From: Rhea pennata
Lineage: Eukaryota > Chordata > Aves > Rheiformes > Rheidae
Reading direction: 5' to 3'
Length of the DNA stretch: 64,000 nucleotides
Assembly (NCBI RefSeq): GCF_028389875.1
Contig: NC_084663.1
Coordinates: 121,233,801-121,297,800 of the forward strand
The position numbers and the translations under genes were made by a program. The notes below the pieces were generated by a model. The model did no database searches. It was not told the origin of the DNA and saw only the letters and a list, made by a program, of their open reading frames with translations. Position 1 is the stretch's first letter. Every line of letters begins with the position of its first letter. Shown here piece after piece: positions 12,202 to 22,979 of this stretch.

Positions 12202-15200
12202 GACTCTTCCTATAATATAGGCACACTTCTCCACATAAAGGAATATGTAGTAATCATTTCATATTTGATCATCTCTTTCCTCAGCATTACTTGCATGAAG
12301 ATGTCTTGACAATTACTTTGATAAACTGCTAAATCAGATATCTAAAGCTTAGTTATGCCAAGTCACTTTCGAGGCTAAGCAACCCTGACAGTCTCCTGCT
12401 GACTAAACAAATTAAATTTTTTTCTTGTAATTTTTAATATGATAGAAAGGATATTAATATTGGGGGAGAGAGAAGTAGTAAGGATTATTGTCTCTAATCT
12501 AGATTAAGTCATCATTTTGCTTATATTTAATGAGTGTTGTTAACACATACTTTTAGCTATGAAATATGTGTCACTCCTTATCTTTTCACTGGCAGGATCT
12601 AGTTTTTGGAAGTTTCTTGATTTTAATCAAAGTATCTCAGAATTGTTTTGTTCTATCTTAAAATCAATCAGTGAACCAAACTCTCCATCCTAGTCATTAG
12701 CAAAGAGCATTTTATGCCCACAATTCATACTTGAGGAAGTTACTCCTGGATGCATCCAAGAGTAAAATAAGCACAAATTAAACTGCAGTGCTGAAATCCC
12801 ATGTTCCATATGCTTCAAAACACAGCTTACTCTGCCCTGCAGGATGCCTCAATAACTCAGACTGCTATGATTAAATATTAAGAAAGGAGAAAGTCAGGTT
12901 TCAAGTTAGTTTAAATAAATAATTTTGATTTATACATCAGAAGTTCATTTATCTGTGCACACGCACACACACTAGAAATCAGTAATACCCAATTTCCATT
13001 GTAATAGACACCTTTATAATTCTGGTTAACTCAACTCAACCCCTAAGTAAGAATTTTATACCACCCTTCTCTACGATTGCAGTAAAACAAATCAATGACT
13101 TGTGTGTTAAAAGCAATCCTCTTTTTACAGCTGATTTCAGAAACTACTTTAAGATATTTGTACACGTAACAAAACGTTTCATTATTTATCAACTTAAAAG
13201 CAAATCTGATATGTTTAAGAAAACAAAGTCATAATTGCAATTAATCAATGGGGATGGGATATACTACAAATAATAGGTCTAAGCAATCAGTGATCAAAGT
13301 CTAAGTTGGTATTGTTGAGAATATGGCTTAAAAGGTGTTGCCTACAGTGTCTCAGTGCATTGCTCATATCAAAGGACTGGGCTGCCACTTCTACATCTAA
13401 ACACTGATTGATTTAATAGTGTCATGGCAATAGCGTTAGCAAACTGTTTCTTCACCAAAAGAGTCTCTAAACTGGAGTGTTTTATAAACATGAATTTACC
13501 CTTAACACAAATCAGACAGTTGCAATGCATATTTCCTCACATTTCCATCAAAGAAGAACAGAATATTCAAGCATGCATTAATTTTGAGAAACTAATCTCT
13601 CTCTCTGGGGAGCAGACTACCCATCTCTTTTGTGGACCCACTGCAGGTGTGTGTGTCTATGTCTAACTGACCCAGTCTAGTCTTGTGGACTGAACATCCA
13701 TTAACACTCAGTGTATCAGAACATGTGTGCCAGGAATGCATCTTGTGCTTTAGCTTTGTCTGAAAGGAATTGAGTTTTCACTTTCAAAAGATTCATCTGT
13801 GATGCAAGTTACAGCTTGTTATATACAGATGAGAGATCGGCAGTGCACTTATGAAGGAAATTTGAATTAAAAACATTATTGTAGTGATACCCATTAAAAG
13901 TTGCTGCAGAACCCATGCTTCGAGGACAGACTGGCTAAGGGGAATATTAGTCAAGTATTTTGAAATATTTTCAAATTGTTAATTTTAATCTATTTCACTC
14001 AGGCCATCTGAATTCCTTCTATTTTAAATGGGAACATATTCTAGACTGTTTTATTAAAACACTTCTTCAGAGACTGGAAGAACTTCTGCAGTTTCTGGTG
14101 TGCTCACTTTAATTGGAGAGGGGGGTATGTCCCCCCAAGCAAGGCAATTTGAAAGTTTCAGGTAGCCTAGTATCCCCTTACAGACATCTAGAGCCCCAAA
14201 ACTCATAAGAAACCTTAAGAGTAACATCTGAAGAATAACATTCACCAACATAGTTTATAGCTTCTACACATTAGAGCAGTTTCTTTTACAAAACACCAAC
14301 TAAACACTCTGCAGTTAGCGTGCATCTACTTATCCACTCTAACACAGTAATGCTATTGGCAGAGAAAAGGGTAAAATATGTGCATCTAACGCAGACTCCA
14401 GTAACCCGATCTTCTTCCCACATTCGCCTTTCTTATGCACAGAACATCTTCACTTTATTACATTAAACAATACATAGACAAATATCCTACTAAAATCCTT
14501 CATGCCATTCTCAGAGCACAGTCTCTTCTGTGCAGTGAAGGAGGCAGAGCACTTTGGGGCAACAGAAATGTATCACTTGAATAGTAACAAAATGTATCAT
14601 TTGAACAGTAAGGAAGGCTGCAACATACACAAATGGCAAGGGATCAAATTAATCCTGCCTTAGGAAGGCAGCCTTAATCCTTGTATCATATTCTATGATT
14701 CTATTTCCTAATTTTCAAGTGCTTGACTTTACAGCCTAAGGGCCTTTAAAACACAACAATTACAAATAAAACATGATGTGTTAAGAAATAAAACCAGAAC
14801 GGGTCTTGCAGAATCATTTAAACATTTTTACAGATTGCCAAAAAGGCTGAAATACTTGGATATGAAAACAAAGAGTTCCAGTATAAATGTACAATGTGTT
14901 GCTGAAAAGTCTTCATACACTGAAACTTCAATAAGAACAATATAAGGCATTTCTGCCCTCTTTGATTTATTTTTTATCTTCACACTTGCAATTCACAACT
15001 CCCTCAGCTGTGCCAATGCAAATATTTGCAGGCTTGTATTCCACAGAAGATTAGACAATAAAAAATAATGCTTCTTTTCAAATTCTGGTCAATTCTCTGT
15101 TTAAGGCACAATCTCAAGAACAATTGCACCCACATAACTGAGGGGATAAACTGTGGCAAAGGAGCAGTTACAGAAAAAGAAAATCACTAGTTTATCAATA

Positions 15201-18200
15201 AAGCTGATGCTTGGTAACTACACTCAATCTCAGTACAAATGGTGTGCCTAGATATTGTGCAGACAACAGAGCTATGCCAGCCTCTTCTAATTCTAGATTT
15301 GATTCCAAGTGCTTGTGGAATCATACTTCCTCAGCTGAAGATTGTTTTGACATTATCTACCCAAGCATTTTCCTGTCAGTCTCCAGATCATTTGTTTTTA
15401 TTCTCTCCAACCAGTTTTTCCACCTGGCTTCAGTATTGACTGGAAACAAAGCTGTTTCCTACTTTCTTCCATGATATCTGGGTGACATCAAGAAAATCAG
15501 TAAGAGCATATCAGAAAATTTTCCCATCCTGTCTATGTGCTATAGCAGCTCCTGGTCATTGGGAGGAAGTTATAGCAAGATTCTAGGCCCAGGAAGGGCA
15601 AGAGCAGCAGGAAGCTTGCAGCCCTCCTTTGAGAAGGCAAGAAGAGATTTTAACAGCCCTCTGCTGACAACAGCAAACTAACTTTCAGAGACTTCAGGAT
15701 CATTCTTGCTACAAATTGAGGTTGTTTTTGTTTGTTCTTCTGAAGAGCTCAAGAAAGCTCTTCACAAGGAAAGGGTGGAAAGGCCTACTCTTCGGCTCAA
15801 CTGTTTCTTCAAAAATCACCTTCTTTTGAGATGCCGGTTCCCCCTTCCTTTCCTCTGTCCCTTACTCGCTTGTCTCCTGCTCCCAGCCCTGTGGTACCCT
15901 CCTCTTCCTTACACCAGCTCTGCTGCTCATCTGACCTCTCAGTAAGCTCATAAAACTCCCTAAACTGAAACCTAAACTGAAAGGATCTCCCTTCCTCCCT
16001 CTTCCTTACCCTCCCCCCCCCCAAGAACCCAACAACAACCCATCTTTTTACATGTTTGCTATCTTATAGGTTAGGAGGCGAATCAGCTCACTGAGGTCAG
16101 ACAAACATCAGAGCTGCTGCAGGAGAAACAATGCCAACTACCTTTTATCAGCAAGCTGTTTGATCAGCTTTGCCTATCTGAAACGTCAACTTCAGAAACA
16201 ACGAAGCCACCAATACTGAAACTTTAAAAACAGAAATAGGCAGTCACTTATGTGAAAAATTTCAATGTAACAGCTTATGCTTGCAAATACATAAGCAACT
16301 AAAATAAGATGTTAATGTTACCTGTTGACTTCCATTATAACTACATATGTGAATAGCATGTTGGGGTGGTGGTGGGAAAGACAGCGATCTGAAACAGTTA
16401 ATGAAATGCAATGTTGTAGAAAGGAGGTGCCAGGGCAGTGTGAAACTGCAGTTAGAACTGGAAAAATACAAGGAAAGAGGAAGAAAAAAAGCACATGGAA
16501 GAGACAGGCAACAAGGAAGACTTGACAGGGAAAATATGCATAAGAAATGAATAATAATGGTATTTCAAATAAATATCAATTATGAAAGCCAGTCTGGAAA
16601 TGCATGTGCCTTCCTGGGGCATCCCCAGGTAAATGCAAGAAAGTTGCACTTGGTTGTGCGGCTTTGCAGAGGCTTTGATGACTCTGACTATTCACAATAT
16701 TCACATATTTTAGACACAAGCAGAAAGGAAAAAGCTTCAATACCCAACAGAAGCCTTGATGCAAAAGAAATGTGCTCTGTTTAAACTTCTAGACAAGTAT
16801 CCTAGACTAGATTTTACTAGTTGAGCTTGACCACAATTTATCAAATGTTTTTTCTCCCATCAATAGGCTGTGCAACATTATTATTCTAATACAGTCCATA
16901 GATATTTATATATACACACATATACAGAAGTAACCAAAAGCCAAGCCTTGAACCTCCAAAACAAGATTGTTCACACTTCTCTAACCTTTTCCTAATTAAA
17001 TATTGGGATGATCTGGTATGACTCCTTGCTGCAAGCAATTCTGTCTTCTTCCTGGATCTAATAAAATGGGATTTCAACTTCTATTGCTATGTTTTCCAGA
17101 GCAGACAATGCTGAACTTTCTCCAGAAAAATAAATGGTTTGTATTTCCAGTGGACCAGCAGCAAGGAGAGACTTTTTTGAATGAAGATTAGTAGTAGGCT
17201 GGCATCAAGAACAGGTAAGCACAATATTTGTTAATGTGTAACATTAATATATCGATTTCCAACTGTTTATCCTCTGTACATAGAGAAACAGGAATTCAAG
17301 AAGAAAATAATAAGTTGTATAAAATTGTGTAGTGTCTTTATTTTGTCCTCCACTGTAAACAAATCATTAACCATTATCCTGATACAGACGAGAAATTCTA
17401 TTATGTTAGTCTAATTTTCACATTCAGATAATACATGTAGTTTTGCCAGCTAATACTCTAAGTAGCTTCTCCTGACGTGCAGCAAACTACAAAATCTCAC
17501 AGTAACACCACAAACCTACACTTGTCCTTCACATTTTTATTTACAAAGAAGTAGCAGTTAAGTGTGCAATTTCTTTTTATTCTTAGTCTGATCTAACTGT
17601 GGATTGCTACTGCAAGGAATAGTTTATGCTTCCTCCCCCACTAATGAAGGAGCAACTTGCTGTCAGATCAGTAAGCTGATCCAGCTCACCATGGCATTGC
17701 ACAACTGCTGGATGTAAGGGAGAGGGCAGGAATGTGCACTGGCGGGGAAGCGAAGGGAGCAGATATCCCTATTGTCACAGCCTGCAATTAGCTTGGGAAT
17801 AACAAACTGTATAAGGTTGAGAAGCACACAAATAAAATACTACTTCCCACTCCAACAAACCTGTTTCTTTGAAATCCCTGAACACTGTTATTGTGACCAA
17901 GCATTTCCTCTTAAATTAAGGAGGCCATGAAAGACACTACACAAGACAAAATACTCTTCTGGGCCAAACAGATGAAGAAAGTCTGTTTCAAGGTTATTCC
18001 TCCTAGTGCTCTTTTGTGTCCTTCACTTGATAGGTCAGTTACTTCCTCAGCAATAAAAGGTAAAACAGGATGAGGGTAAAACATTATCACATACTTTCAG
18101 CTCACTGTTCCAAAGAAGCTCTCCCCATTCTTCTGAATCTCCATATTTCTCCTATATTCTCTAATACATACATGAATCATGAGGCTAACTATAAATTTAG

Positions 18201-21200
18201 TAGTTTGACTCTCATTATGTAGGTGTACAACATTACCTACAGCACCAAGATGTTGATTTCTGGCAGTAAGGAAAAAAACTCAATACTACTACACCCTGAT
18301 GCTTTAATATGCTATTTCTTAAGGTAGGCCAGAACATTGCAAGTCACAGCTGAGACTTTCTTCAGTTCATTCTTTTTAAAAGATAACTAAAGGAAAACTA
18401 AGACAGTTTAAATATAATTTCCAGTTATTTAACTATGACTTTTTCTGATCCTTTTGGAATCAAGAATTCATAGAGATGAAAACCCATTTTGATAGTTATT
18501 TTTCCTGGCCTCAATACCTTGACTGAAAGGTATGTGACTTATCATCCAAATTACTGCAAATAAAAATTAAAAGAGACTAAACAGTTTAAAATTTCTTTTC
18601 CCTCAGGAGCTCTTCAGTTTTCATGCTCTTGAGCTTTGTAGCATTGCAATTAAAATCCATAGCTGGAAAAAAATGAAAGACTCAAGAGCGGAATGCCCAA
18701 CATAAAGACTTACAAAAAGCTCATTCCCAGAAATACTGCATGCAATTTTTGGTAAAAGGTGCATGGAATCAAAAATCTGAGCCAGAGAAAGACTAAATAT
18801 TCACGCTTCTTCTCCTATAGGTTGAATCCATTATTTTCTTAGTATTATTGAGAAATACCAACCTATTCAGTCAACTGCTTTACTATATATATATAAGCCA
18901 CTCTTTCTTTGCTTAGCTGGTTCAATTCACAATAGAATTGTGTTCACATACTGCTCGCATTTATGTCCATATCAGCTACTTTTCTATCAAAAGAATTGTG
19001 TTTACAATAAGGTATATACGAAAAAAAAGGAGAGAGTCATGCTCTTAATCAGAAACACACAAAACTAGTACAAAAGCTGAAATGTGGGCTAACCCTAAGA
19101 AACTGTCAAGTGAGAAATATATGATTCAAGGAAAGTAGGTATCTTCTGCTCACTGAATGATCCAAAGAAAACTCTGTTCAGCCATCATTAACTACAGGCA
19201 AGATACTGGCAAATGATAGAGGAGACTGTTAAGGGGGAAAGACAACAGAAATTTCCCAACACCATTGGTTATAAAATTTCTCAACTGACGGTGGTAGGAG
19301 GTAAAATGAGCTTAGAAAGATAGAAAAGTTGCTGAACACTTCCTTTTCTTGTTCATAAAATATACCTGAACTAGGTAGAGCAGCATGCTAGAGCAGCATG
19401 ATGCAGAAAGTAGCCAATGAGCAAAGACCACAGATGATTTCTTATTCCACTGCTAAATGAAAGAAAATGTAGTATTATTGCTGTCTTAAATATCATCATT
19501 AAAGGAAAAAAAATGAAAAATATTATAGCACATAGACTAATTTTACATCTATAGCATGAATACTTGGGGAAAAAAATTCACTCTGCTCAGAAGATATATT
19601 TTAAAGCAGGGCATATTGCAGCCTTCCCACTTACAACAAAGGAATTTGCTATCTCTAAACATTTTTTTCCTTCTGAAGAACTCACTCAGATCATTAGAAG
19701 TAATATTATTCATTGTGAAACAGATCACTAAATCAAAAGTTGAGAGTTCCTTTCAATGAGAGCTGAGAATAGCTGCAACTGTAGTGTGCAACTCACAGCA
19801 TAGCAGCTCCCAGTGCAGTGTATACCAGACAGTGGTTACCACCCCAACTTCCTCTCTCCAGCTTCTCCTCCCTCTACCCTTTAAGTCTATACTTGTTTAT
19901 AAACCATAGTTATTACTTTTTTTTGCAAATAAAGTAACTATCAATTTTGAAAACTGTAAGTGAAACCTACTCAACTATTTAACAGTAACTGACTAGTAGC
20001 TACTGAAGAACTTCAGTAGAATAGACAACTTCAGTGCAGAATGACAGCTCACAGCTTTCTGTAAAGTTTTTCTACATCAAACAAATGTTGGTGTGCCTCT
20101 ACTTGAATGCAGCTAATTTAAAGGAAGGCAGTCAGCCATTACTATGAATATGATCAAAGTATCACCTTCTTTTTTAAACACTAAGTATCACCCCAGCATC
20201 AAACAAATAAAAGAAAGTTCAACTTACAAAATCCATTCTCTTATTGATTTCAAGCTTTTAGTGATATATAGGATTCTCAACTTCAGAAGTGTTTTGAATC
20301 TGAATTAACTAGTAGAATGTCATTCTACCACGTGGAACCTACGCAGCAGGAAAAAGCAAGCACAAATGCTCAGATTTATGATACTTTTGCACAAATAAGT
20401 GTACAGTGCAGAGAGGACTTTTGGAATTTCTTACAAGCTATTGACTTTTTTTATATACATATACATTAAATTAGATTGCTAATGTAAAGGAAGAGATACC
20501 TTAAGTGTCAACCCAAGTCACTAAGACTGTAACCCTAATTTGGATTGTAGACTAATGTTGAAATCAGTGGATGAGCAAAAACATCACTGAGAACACAAGA
20601 CACATGGTCACCCACTCTCAGTTCTGATCCCTGGGAGTAGTCTTGGCTCCAGCAGGCTCAGGGAGCTCACAGCTGGAGAAACTGCTGGTAGACACTGTTG
20701 CAGCTCCAGAGGTTGCAGTCTGTAAAGTCTCCCTGCAAATCCCTACTGAGAACAAGTAAATGGTAATTTTTCAAATGTTCATAATTTGGCCAGATTGCAC
20801 AGACTTTCTATAGCTAGAATAAACCAGATCATCTGATCAGACTATAACTCCATAGCATGAGGGTAGTAAAACTTCTCACAAAAAAGGATGCCAGATCTCC
20901 CTTCCCTCAGAATAGCCACCAAATTTGTTTTTGCAAACAAAGCTTATAAAAATAGCTGCTGAAGTTTGCTCAAAACATCCCCACAAAAACATCAGCACAA
21001 AGCTGATGGAAAAATTTAATCAAAACAGTTGAAGTCTGTCCAAGTTTGAGCAAAGTCAGAACAGAACATTTTAATTAGTAGTGTTTAGGCAACACAAACA
21101 TAAAGCAATACTAGCTTTACCTGTAACACAGCATTTACTGCTCTTGATTTAATATGCAAAGCCTTGCTGTATAAATATATTCAAAATATATCTTTTCATG

Positions 21201-21666
21201 CTAACACTGCTCTAAGGATAAAAATGTTCTCTATATCTTAATTACAAAATCTTAACTGTAGTCGCTAAAAGTTGTGTGATAATGCAAGTCGTCACAATCT
21301 TTCCTTACATCTACTGCTTACCTGGCTCTTACTTCTACAGTGATTACTACAAGAAAATGAATAGCTTTTAAATGAGTACCATTTAATTATTAAAAAGAGC
21401 TTATTCAGTACACGATGAATCAGATACTGCAGTGTTCCATGGCTCATACAAGTAACTCCTTTAGGTGAAGCTTTTCCTTTAGGTTCAGTACTTTACTAGA
21501 CCCACATCCGATCTGGACACATAATGACGCCGGCTCGCACCCGCGCGGCCGTTGCGGTGGCGCGAGGCGGCGAGTAACCGCCTACTCGAGGCGGCGCGCC
21601 CGCCGGAGGGCAGGTACGCTGCCACCTGCACGCGCGCGGCCGGCGCGCGCCCCCTCCCGCCCACGC

Positions 21667-21684
21667 CGCGCGCGCGCGCGCGCG
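21667..21684. repeat. (CG)9 dinucleotide run
   Basis: Nine uninterrupted CG dinucleotides lie inside the CpG island, a strongly Z-DNA-prone sequence. Such runs are rare because of CpG decay, so this one implies an unmethylated germline state. Confidence 0.9.
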
Positions 21685-21704
21685 TCCCCCTCTTCCTCAG
21701 CGGG

Positions 21705-22105
21705 GCGCAGGCGCGCGCCGTTCCCGCGATGCCGACCCTCCCCCGCAGCTCCGTTCCCCCCTCCCCTCGTCCACCTCACTGCGCACGCTCGCGAGCACGG
21801 CCCGCCTCCCCGCCAGGCAACGCATGCGCCGAGAAGGAAAGCGAAGGCAGTGCCTGCCCCCCCCCCCCCCCCCCGGCTCCGTCCACCGCGCAGGCGCAGC
21901 TCCGCCAATCTGGCAGAGGGAGGGCACAGCACACGCGCCAGGGAGACAGCTGGAGCGCAGTGCGGACACAGAGCATGCGCACAAGGGAGGCCGGCAGGGC
22001 TATGTGGCGGGGGTGTGCCGGCGCAACGGGCACCGGCCGTTTCCTCAGGGCGGATAGAGCATGCGCGACGCAGAGGGAGCCGAGTTTCGTAACCGGCGCA
22101 GGCGC
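21705..22105. promoter_or_regulatory. Cluster of NRF1-like sites
   Basis: Three copies of GCATGCGC (21822-21829, 21973-21980, 22059-22066) and three of GCGCAGGCGC (21705-21714, 21888-21897, 22096-22105) lie within 400 bp. They match the core of the NRF1 half-site palindrome (GCGCATGCGC) exactly or with one change. NRF1 binding is typical of CpG-island promoters of housekeeping genes. The cluster lies downstream of the inferred ZBTB21 start, in the first intron. Confidence 0.5.
21857..21874. repeat. Poly-C run of 18
   Basis: This is a homopolymer of 18 C in the CpG island. A second run of 13 C lies at 22735-22747. The lengths may be inaccurate because homopolymers sequence poorly. Open frames crossing them are unreliable. 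Confidence 0.9.
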
Positions 22106-22256
22106 ACTGCCCTACTCGGGGACCGCAGCCCCGCTCGGTGGGGAAAAAAAAAAAAACACCTCAGAGTTACGTCAGGAAAAGACGCCTTTGTACACGGGGA
22201 GACCCATGCGGCGCGGGCAGCCCCCAAAACGGGCGCGAGACGCGGCCGTTACTCAC

Positions 22257-22335
22257 CCTCTCCGCCGCCAGCCGCGCCCCCCCCTGCTGCCCCCCTCGGC
22301 GCCTCCTTTCACGATTCGCCCGCGCGCGCTGCTGC
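22257..22335 (-). other. ZBTB21: Probable noncoding first exon of ZBTB21
   Basis: The minus strand has a strong donor, AGAGG|GTGAGTAACG, with the intron GT at 22256-22255. The exon's 3' end is therefore 22257. Its 5' end is not defined by sequence; I place it roughly 30 nt or less downstream of the YY1-like motif. The exon would be GC-rich and noncoding, spliced to the coding exon at 11902. Family members commonly have such a short untranslated CpG-island exon. Confidence 0.5.
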
Positions 22336-22352
22336 CACCGCCGTGATTCCAT

Positions 22353-22434
22353 CCATCTTGAATTTGACGTCATCCCACACCAGGGATGAGGTCATCGAAG
22401 GGAACGCTCGTCACGTGCGCAGCGTTCCGATTGG
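22353..22434 (-). promoter_or_regulatory. ZBTB21: Core promoter of ZBTB21 (CCAAT, E-box, CRE, YY1-like)
   Basis: Read along the minus strand the elements come in this order: a CCAAT box (plus-strand ATTGG at 22430-22434), an E-box CACGTG (22412-22417), a near-CRE TGACCTCA (rc of 22387-22394), a perfect palindromic CRE TGACGTCA (22365-22372), and CAAGATGG (rc of 22353-22360), which resembles a YY1 site of the kind found at TATA-less start sites. No TATA box is seen. The spacing and the donor at 22256 suggest initiation at about 22,310-22,355. Individual motifs are seen directly; their use is inferred. Confidence 0.6.
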
Positions 22435-22939
22435 CCGGCGCTGGCGCGGGGGGCGAGGCGCTGGCGCGGCGGAGAGGGTGGCGGCGAGAGACGGTTGCGG
22501 GGATCCCCCACCCGCCGCCCCTCCCCCGCAGGTAGCGCGGCCGCCCGCGGCGCGCGGAGCGGGCGGGCGGGCCGCGGCCGGCACCTCCTGGCGGGGAGTC
22601 CCGGCAAACCAGCGCGTTCCCCCGCCATGTCCCCAGATGCCCTCCCTTCCCCCGCGCCAGCGGCGGAGCGCGCCCCGGAGGGAAGCGGAGGCAGGCGGCG
22701 AGAGGCGCGGCGCGGCGGTCGCGAGGGGGCCGTTCCCCCCCCCCCCCACGCGCACCCCCATCACCACCTGTTTTGGGCCCCGTGTCACGGTGAGGCCGGG
22801 CGGAGCGGCAGTGGGGTTGGCAGGGTGCCGCTGTGGCAGCCCTCGCATCCACCCTGCCCCGAGCCTGGCTGCCTGAGGACAGGGGTCTGCTGGGGCTCGT
22901 CTCTGCGGTCAGGACTAATTTGCAGTTCACTTAATTTTT

Positions 22940-22979
22940 TTATATATATATGTGTGTGTGTATATATATAATATATATG
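22940..22979. repeat. Compound TA/TG microsatellite
   Basis: A TA run, a TG run and a further TA run sit in tandem at the outer edge of the CpG island. It marks the return to AT-rich intergenic DNA. Confidence 0.9.

Larger units (their letters stand above)
11903..22256 (-). other. ZBTB21: ZBTB21 intron between noncoding first exon and coding exon
   Basis: About 10.35 kb of AT-rich DNA lies between the acceptor at 11903 and the donor at 22256-22255. The last 0.7 kb (from about 21,530) is the 3' half of the CpG island. I see no protein-coding exon on either strand. The intron includes a GGGA-rich stretch near 12,174-12,200, a 24-bp imperfect tandem duplication near 14,566-14,613, and a C run near 16,013-16,022. 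Further noncoding exons of ZBTB21 may be hidden here but cannot be identified from sequence alone. Confidence 0.6.
21528..22900. promoter_or_regulatory. ZBTB21: CpG island at the 5' end of ZBTB21
   Basis: An abrupt change from AT-rich sequence to DNA dense in CG dinucleotides begins near 21,528 and fades near 22,900. It is the only such island in the window. It contains the inferred ZBTB21 promoter and noncoding first exon on the minus strand, plus NRF1-like sites, a (CG)9 run and two poly-C runs. The long open frames found here on both strands (for example 21552-22346 and 22061-22876 plus, 22370-22930 minus) are what high GC content with few stop codons produces. They are not called as genes. 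Confidence 0.9.

Noticed and set aside
14683-14704. ATTCTATGATTCTAT motif resembling a CR1 3' end
   Set aside because: No other CR1 3' UTR segment is recognisable upstream, and the motif alone is short and AT-rich.
21552-22930. Long overlapping open frames on both strands (up to 271 codons)
   Set aside because: They lie in the CpG island, where stop codons are rare. The products are Arg/Pro/Gly/Ala low-complexity, cross poly-C runs, and are open in several frames on both strands at once.
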